Source: Ochromonas danica | Taxonomy: Eukaryota; Sar; Chrysophyceae; Chromulinales; Chromulinaceae | Direction: 5' to 3' | Assembly (NCBI GenBank): GCA_015146655.1 | Contig: VKHL01000010.1 | Span: 1-64,000 of the forward strand | Length of the DNA stretch: 64,000 nt | Part shown: piece by piece, positions 58,101 to 64,000 of the stretch | Position numbering within the stretch: the first letter of the stretch is position 1 | Layout of the letters: each line of letters opens with the position of its first letter | Program-made: the position numbers and the translations under genes | Notes under the pieces: generated by a model | Told to the model about the DNA's origin: nothing | What the model saw: the letters and a program-made list of their open reading frames with translations, nothing else | Database searches by the model: none

Positions 58101-60538
58101 TAGAACAGAGTACAGGCAACCGTAACTTTTCCAACACAATCTGGGTAATATTTGATTCCCAATCATTGTACAGATCTGTGATATAATTATCCACAGTTTT
58201 GGCAAATTCTAGATAATGTGTCTTGACCGATTCTCCGTATTCATCTTCAAGCAGACCACCATGCTTTTTGAAGCGTAGAATAGGACGTTTAGCACGATGA
58301 TAGAGATCTCTAGCCCAAGCAATCGCCCCAGCCACAGGTGGAAAGTTCTTGTATAATGGTGGACGATCTTTATTCTTCAAGAAAAGCTGTTTAATAATAG
58401 CGAGCTCATTCATATACTGCTCTAATATATCTTTGTATCGCCCAGCAATTTGTTGTTGGATGGAACTGCTGCCAGGAGTAGAGCTGCGATCAGCAGCACC
58501 TCCACCAGTACTGCCAATCTTCTGAAAGTTAATAACCAACTCAAACGCTCCTTCAGCTGAACGTAACTTGCGAAAGCTCTCTTTAATAAACTGTTCGGTC
58601 ATCTTTTCGATCTCAGCCACACTTGAGCGAAACTTTTTCATAATAGCTTCCCAGGCTTTCTCGTACGACTTTTCGAAGATCTTCTCTTCAAATGGAATCT
58701 TTAACGGCACAGAAAGGTTTTCAACTCGTTTGATGACTTCATCAATACCTGCCGAGTCACCAGTAACGGCCTTCAATTCAGGACCAAGAAATACTCGGAA
58801 GTGATCAATCGATTCGATGATTTCAAGGATATTCGAACAGATCTCACTCATATAATCTGTCTTACCAAAGAGCTCTTTGCGATCAAATTCCCATCTATGA
58901 TCAGAACCACTCTCTTCAATTCTTTTTCGCATACGGAAATAGTTCTCACTCCATGAGATCAAGACATCTCTTGCCTCTTGTACCAATCGACGGCTTTGAC
59001 GAATATCCATAGATAGCACTTCAGACAATCTGATTCCTTCTCGAACACGTCTTGCAAGGGTGTCGGCAATCGTTGTCATGAGTGGTGCCATACGGTCATC
59101 AGAATTATAATGTCGAGAAATGACCCAAACCATGCGCAGACCGTTGACCATCGAATGCATACTCTCCAGGATCGTTTGATAGGATCCTTCTGATATGTGC
59201 TTGAAGTGTCTCTCAAGGGTCGAGAGGAATTTTACGTTGTCTCGAGCTTCGAGATAGAGCTTCGCAAGCTCTCCAAAGCGAAAATTGAAGCTGCTAAGTT
59301 GAAGACTGTCAACCATCTTTAAGACTTGAATCATCATTTGGACCCTTGGAGCATTGATTTGATCAAATAGTGCGCTCAAGTTGGCATTACGATCTCTCCA
59401 AAACTCAATCTCTCCTAATGGAGTACGAGTGGTCTTATCTAGATTATGTTCCGCCTCCACCGCCATCGCAATGACATTTGTCCAACTTTCTACTGCTGTT
59501 TCAATCTCAGTAACGAGATGTGAGTCATCTACGGCAGTGTTAGGGTTGGTAATCGTGATATTTGGTATTGTGAGTCGAGTGTCACCACGTGACTGAACCA
59601 CCACATGACGAATCTGTTGTTCGAATTTGGCTATATTTAAATTGAGATCATTGCGTAAAGCTTCGTCAATCTCAACGTCCTTATTCTCATCCACTTCATC
59701 CATAACTTTTGCCTTCTGGACAACAGGCATGTAGACATGATGCATGATATTGGCGATTCCCTGCAGCACTTCACCAAACATAACGTTGAATTCAAACTGA
59801 CCAGCCAAGACTGCAGGATCACTGCTTTCAGATATTCTGGGGACATTGCCATCAAAGCTTCGAATGAAGAATACCACCGTTCTCTCATGCATCTCATTAG
59901 TCATCTTGTCCAAGCTCATAAACATCTCGTACTTGTTGACAACTTCGGTTCGCTTGACTTTAATAATCTTCATTTTGGGAACTTTCACCGTTTCAACCTC
60001 TTCTCCATTTTCTGGATTCCCGCCTTCGGCTGTTCCTTCAGCAGAAGGAGCTGGTGGCTGCGATTCACCTCCAGCAGGTGCTGGGGTTGCCGCTCCTGGT
60101 GCTGTGGGTTGCGAAGGTTGCGGAGAAGTGCCATCAACTGGAGGAGGCGGAACTTCACCGTCCGCCGCTTGCTCTCCTGCTGGGTTACCCTCCTCATTCT
60201 CATTTTCAGCCTCAGTGTCCTCGACTTCGACTTCTTCCTCAACTATCAACAACATGTCGAACGGGTCAGACATATATACAATCAATGTTTTGAAAATTCA
60301 CGGAGCAAGACCAACCTTCCATATTCTCCGTCCAAGAATAGCCAGAGAAGAATATTGTGCTACCAGCACCACAGCTATCACTCAAAAAGTCTTGTAATTG
60401 CTCACGAGCTAATCCAGCAGATCTAGCTCGTTCTAGTTTCTCCGTGAAGTGATCATTGAAACAATCGACAGTTATATCCAATGCGATGACTACTTTCTGT
60501 CGTATCCATTGGATTCGATCATCTTGGAGAAAATCCAT
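46165..60538 (-). CDS. Axonemal dynein heavy chain
   Basis: Six exons (60538-60316, 60242-57177, 57109-56873, 56802-51879, 51813-50209, 50122-46165) read continuously to 4670 residues, the full size of the family. It is the motor subunit of ciliary and flagellar dynein. The N-terminal tail and linker fill about 1-1800. AAA1 has GPAGTGKTE near residue 1990 and Walker B GCFDEFNRI. AAA2 has GPTGGGKS (about 2284), AAA3 GESGTAKT (about 2620) and AAA4 GVGGSGKQS (about 2976). The stalk coiled coils and microtubule-binding tip lie about 3215-3480, then AAA5, AAA6 and the C-terminal domain. Motifs such as INCGDGLDYKAM and the ending SHWVLQGVSLCLN suggest an inner-arm I1/f type (DNAH10-like), but that is tentative. 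A Pro/Gly/Ala-rich insert at about residues 92-152 is unusual. Confidence 0.93.
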
Positions 60539-60910
60539 TTTATATCAAAAAAATAGAATAGACAAATAAACACTCTCTGTTTTCTAATCAAATAATTGCT
60601 AATCTGTCTACTTGCTTGTAATTATTTGATTTTTGGTTTCCAAGCTCAAAGCAAGCACAAGCAGAGCTGAAAGAGTAACCGCTGGACAGAATCCCACGCA
60701 AGCCAATAATCATTGCTGGTTGGTTTTGGTTGTTGTTCTGTTTTTTGTCGTCTTGGTTGGAAACAACAATCCTATCCATGATTTATGATTTATGACTTCT
60801 TTTCGCTCGAAAGGGTTATAATACCGGATCAATTCAATTAGTGTGCATCAAGACTGCAAACTAAAGGTGAATTGCATATCACATAATACTGCAGAAGAGG
60901 ACTTTCGAGG
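60539..60910. promoter_or_regulatory. Divergent promoter region, dynein and bilin reductase
   Basis: 372 bp between divergent starts. A short frame on the minus strand lacks protein character. No defined element was recognised. Confidence 0.45.
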
Positions 60911-61807
60911 ATGGTTGAATTGTTACTGTTCTACCTGTTTGCATGGTTTAATTGCATGGTTGCTATTGACATCAACAATGGTAGAAGAAGAGCCTCATCG
61001 CCCACATGGACAAGCTATATCCCTCAATGGGAGGCCATGATTGCCTCCACTTTTAGCCCTTTAGCCAAAATATCAGTTCCCGAAGAGTTTGCGAATCGGG
61101 AAGGAGTGTTAAATAAAGGACTTGTGAAGATTCAACTTCAGTCATACCAGTGCCAGAAGCTTGCTTGTTTGCGAACGATCTGTTTTGAAGGTGCTGGTTT
61201 TCAGGTGTTCAATCTCATCGCTGTACCAAGAATCCAGTATGACCTGCCCATATTTGGTGTGGACGTAGTCTCCTTGCCTGGTAAGAGGAAGACATCTTCA
61301 ATATGAACAAGCAATCATTATTTTCTGGTTGTTTACTTTGATCGATATGTTTATCTAGGTGGCAATCTTTGTTCGATAGATTATCAGCCAGCCAGATTGG
61401 ATTCTATTCCTTTTGCCCAGCCCCTCTACAGCTCCGCTCGACTTCGATTGGCCAAGTGGAGTCATGCCTTCCCCCATGGTGGTACGATTCCTCCAAATGC
61501 TCAGCAGTTTTTCTCTCCTATTGCTCTCTGGACTCGCTTCCCGCATTCAAATGCAGAGGAACTCTTTGCCAAGGTCAATGAGGCGTTATGTGAATACACC
61601 TATCTCTATGGTGAAGCACTGACGACATGTCTTCCATCCACAGATACAATTCACTTAGACAATAGAAAGGTGGCCACGAAAAGCTACTTAGAGTATCGTA
61701 TTCTTCATGATCCCGCCAGTGGTATTTTGAACAAAACCTTCGGAGAAGAGTGGACTGGGAAATTCCTGGAGAAATATGCCTTTCCGAATTGTTCATCTGA
61801 AAGCTGA
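60911..61807 (+). CDS. Ferredoxin-dependent bilin reductase (PebB/PebA-like)
   Basis: Two exons (60911-61280, 61359-61807; 78-nt intron) give 272 residues. The enzyme family reduces biliverdin or dihydrobiliverdin to phycobilins with electrons from ferredoxin in plastids. Family blocks are RTICFEGAGFQVFNLIAVPR, YDLPIFGVDVVSLPGGNLCS then IDYQPA, GGTIPPNAQQFFSPIALWTR, and a C-terminal YLEYRILHDPASGIL...EEWTGKFLEKYAFP. FFSPIALWTR and the ending resemble PebB more than PcyA or HY2, but this is a judgement by eye. The hydrophobic start (residues 1-20) with a following basic stretch could be the signal peptide of a bipartite transit sequence, as in algae with complex plastids. Confidence 0.85.
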
Positions 61808-61884
61808 AGAACAACCAAAAATTTCGCTCTTAATCAGTGTACTTTATACTGTAAATAGTTACATTTATTTATTTATGTTCAGAT

Positions 61885-63953
61885 TTATTGGACCTTCTTT
61901 TTCCGTGTCACCCGCTTGGACGATTGCAGAGAAAAGATGTAAAGTAACATCCCCACCCATGAGAGTCCAAGGCAAGCCCCCGCCACTACATGCCAGCGCT
62001 TTCCATCAAAGGAAACCTCTCCAATTAACCAATCTACCCAAGCCTCTTCATACACTACGCGACCTTCGTTTCGTCGCTCATACCTTTCCTCCTCTTCATA
62101 TTTAGCCCGAAGGATCTCTTCATCGCCAAGAAGGGATCCTAATTGTTCAGTGGTTGCCACTTTTAGTGTTTTGGGATCAAAACTGCTATCACGTTGCACA
62201 AAGCCAACCATCTCTTGCAAACTGTATCCAGCATCCCAATAAGGTCTTGGAGTAGGTAAAGCGCCATTCTTGTAAGGCTTATCTCTGGCAGGAAACCACA
62301 GCAAAGTTGGATAATTTTTGACTCCCCACAGAGCTGGTATATCATTGGCAGCACCATCTATTTTAGCTATTACGATTCGTGAATCTCCTTGAACAGCACG
62401 TCCCAGAAGATCAAAAGTAGGCAGTAATTTCTTGCACTGTGCGCACCATGGCATGACAACAGCCAATAGTACGTCTTTATCAGGTGCAGAAACAGTCTCG
62501 ATTACATTATTTCCAACCAGTCTTTTCACGGGGCCATTATTAGCCCCCTTCTTATGCAGTGGCTCAGATTTCAGCACCTTGGGGATTAATCCAGTGAGAA
62601 CTCCTACCACAAACTCCTGCATTTCTTCAGCATTCCTTACATCAATTCGTTTGGATTTGAATTTTGAATCAGAAGTGGGCTGGTGCGCAGCAATCATAGG
62701 GAGATCTTTCTCCGTGTCAATGCCAAAATATTCAATAACATCAGCAACTGATGACTCAGTCATGTAGGAGAAAATAGCTTTGCCAGCAAACAGAACAGAA
62801 ATTTCCTTCCATGCAGCAATTACATCATCGTCAAGCATATGAGGCTTCAAGAGCAGAATGAACTTCAGCTTCTTCGAAGAAAAGAATTGTGTGGCATATA
62901 GTTCACCTGAGAAGAAGTGTATGGAATGAGAATGGGCAACAAGAAAATTAAAATGGCTAGACTAATTGTCTCACCTGCACTGTTTGATACTGATAGTTCA
63001 CCCATTTCAGGTGAAGAATTTCGCAATACCCATTCGGAAATGCTCATTTCCAATATTTCTCCAGAATATCTGAGCAATCCATCGCCTTCGCTTGGCATCA
63101 TAAACAATGCAGGCAGGTCAGAATCTTTAAGCTTCAAGCTGGAAGCAATCTCTTCAGAAGAAATTACGAAAAAGTGAGCATGCCTATAAGTCGAAAGAGA
63201 TGATTATTGGTGTACATCTTCAAGTGATGATTGAACAATATACTAACCCTCGAAGAGCATCTGCTGCAGCCATGAACTGATTCCAGGGATCAATGGAATA
63301 CCCCTCCGGAGACTCGTCTACCATGTCTTCTTCTTTAAAGAATCCAAATACCGCAGTCTGGGTGACTATTTCAAGTACTCCTTTCATTTCTTGAATACTA
63401 GACACCCTCTTGACAGAAGGCTGGTTGCAAAATCATAGTGTTACTTGCATTTCTAGTGGAAGATTAGAGCATAGATATGATTATTACCAGAGAATCTTCT
63501 TTTAGGAAGTCAGCGATGCCTTCATCACTATCAAGTGGGCCGCGATATTCACTAATGATACCACGACGGAAAACTCGTATGCTAGGCACAGTGATTCCAT
63601 AGGCATCAATCAACTCTTTTAAGTCAGGTTCCGATCCTAAGGTCTATTAATCAAGCTTAAAATCAAACCTTGCAATTTTGTGCAAGGGAGAGTGTGGTGT
63701 GATAAGAACTCACCTTGGCAATTTCACAGTCTTCCGGCAGGTCTTCTTCTTTTAGAAGTGTCGCTGCATCTATCCATGCTTTTTCCAATCTCTTGCCTTG
63801 CAATGACTCATCATAGAAGAGGATAGCAATATATTTGTAAGCAGTTAAGGTTAACTCAAAATTGGTGCTTTCCAATTCCAAGACTATCCTTGCATTACTT
63901 ATGCAACAAAGTACTAGCAATAAACATGCAAGAATTGGCAAACTTCTTATCAT
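61885..63953 (-). CDS. Membrane-anchored protein disulfide isomerase with KKxx tail
   Basis: Five exons (63953-63714, 63643-63488, 63420-63248, 63183-62975, 62906-61885) give 599 residues. A signal peptide (about 1-21) leads into a first thioredoxin-like domain that lacks CxxC: FYDESLQGKRLEKAW stands where the active site should be, though the cis-Pro loop (TVPSIRVF) remains. Two more non-catalytic domains follow, then an active domain with PWCAQCKKL near residue 413 and YPTLLWFP. Near the C-terminus VVAGACLGLSWVGMLLYIF is a membrane helix, and the protein ends KKVQ, a KKxx-type ER retrieval signal on the cytosolic side. It should catalyse thiol-disulfide exchange at the ER membrane. CAQC is an unusual active-site pair compared with CGHC. 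Confidence 0.88.
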
Positions 63954-64000
63954 TTCTTGATTTATTGACTATCTTGAAATGATCTAATAAGAAAGAAGTA

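Noticed and set aside
59737-60426. Plus-strand frames of 183 and 229 residues opposite dynein exons 1-2
   Set aside because: They are complements of the Pro/Glu-rich coding stretch and cross a dynein intron. They have no protein similarity.

Overview
This window is nuclear DNA from a flagellated protist that has, or once had, a plastid. The evidence is compact intron-bearing genes (GT-AG introns mostly 59-91 nt, strong GTAAG donors), a complete 4670-residue axonemal dynein heavy chain, a kinesin-14, ER folding enzymes, and a ferredoxin-dependent bilin reductase of the PebB/PebA kind, which points to an algal lineage. Cryptophytes, glaucophytes, chlorarachniophytes and some stramenopiles all fit, and I cannot choose among them from sequence alone. 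No viral or retroelement sequence was recognised.

Layout. 1-11 kb: poly-G low complexity, kinesin-14 (+), a coiled-coil protein built on an exact 54-residue repeat (+), CPSF2/CPSF100 (-) head to head with a JmjC oxygenase (+). 11-24.2 kb: a glutaredoxin (-), then a tandem array of two full units (about 5.3 and 5.0 kb) and one partial unit. Each full unit carries a four-exon helical protein gene (+), the severed 3' tail of a beta-propeller-repeat gene, an ISG12-like (IFI6/IFI27 family) gene (-), and a 1.93-kb DNA transposon with terminal inverted repeats and a 4-bp target duplication. In unit A the ISG12-like gene is fused in frame to a duplicated glutaredoxin N-terminus. 24-27 kb: the intact SBBP propeller gene, followed by a diverged member of the helical family.

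27-46 kb: a membrane-anchored serine carboxypeptidase (-), an ER-luminal JmjC protein (-), and a 2.6-kb patchwork of three broken host genes (HGH1, a 2OG oxygenase, a trypsin-like protease) between 75-bp direct repeats. Then come a TPR prolyl 4-hydroxylase (+), a GT34-like glycosyltransferase (-) head to head with a RagC/D GTPase (+), a transposase fragment (-), a START-like protein (+), two more ISG12-like genes (+), an RRM protein (-) and the rRNA modification enzyme TSR3 (+). 46-64 kb: the dynein heavy chain (-), the bilin reductase (+) and a membrane-anchored PDI with a KKxx tail (-).

There are no operons. Neighbours share function only loosely: several secretory-pathway enzymes (carboxypeptidase, ER JmjC, P4H, glycosyltransferase, PDI), cytoskeletal and flagellar genes, and RNA-processing genes (CPSF2, RRM, TSR3). 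Divergent pairs share promoters of about 160-350 bp. The most unusual parts are the array with its gene chimera and transposon, the 54-residue repeat protein, and the patchwork of captured gene fragments.
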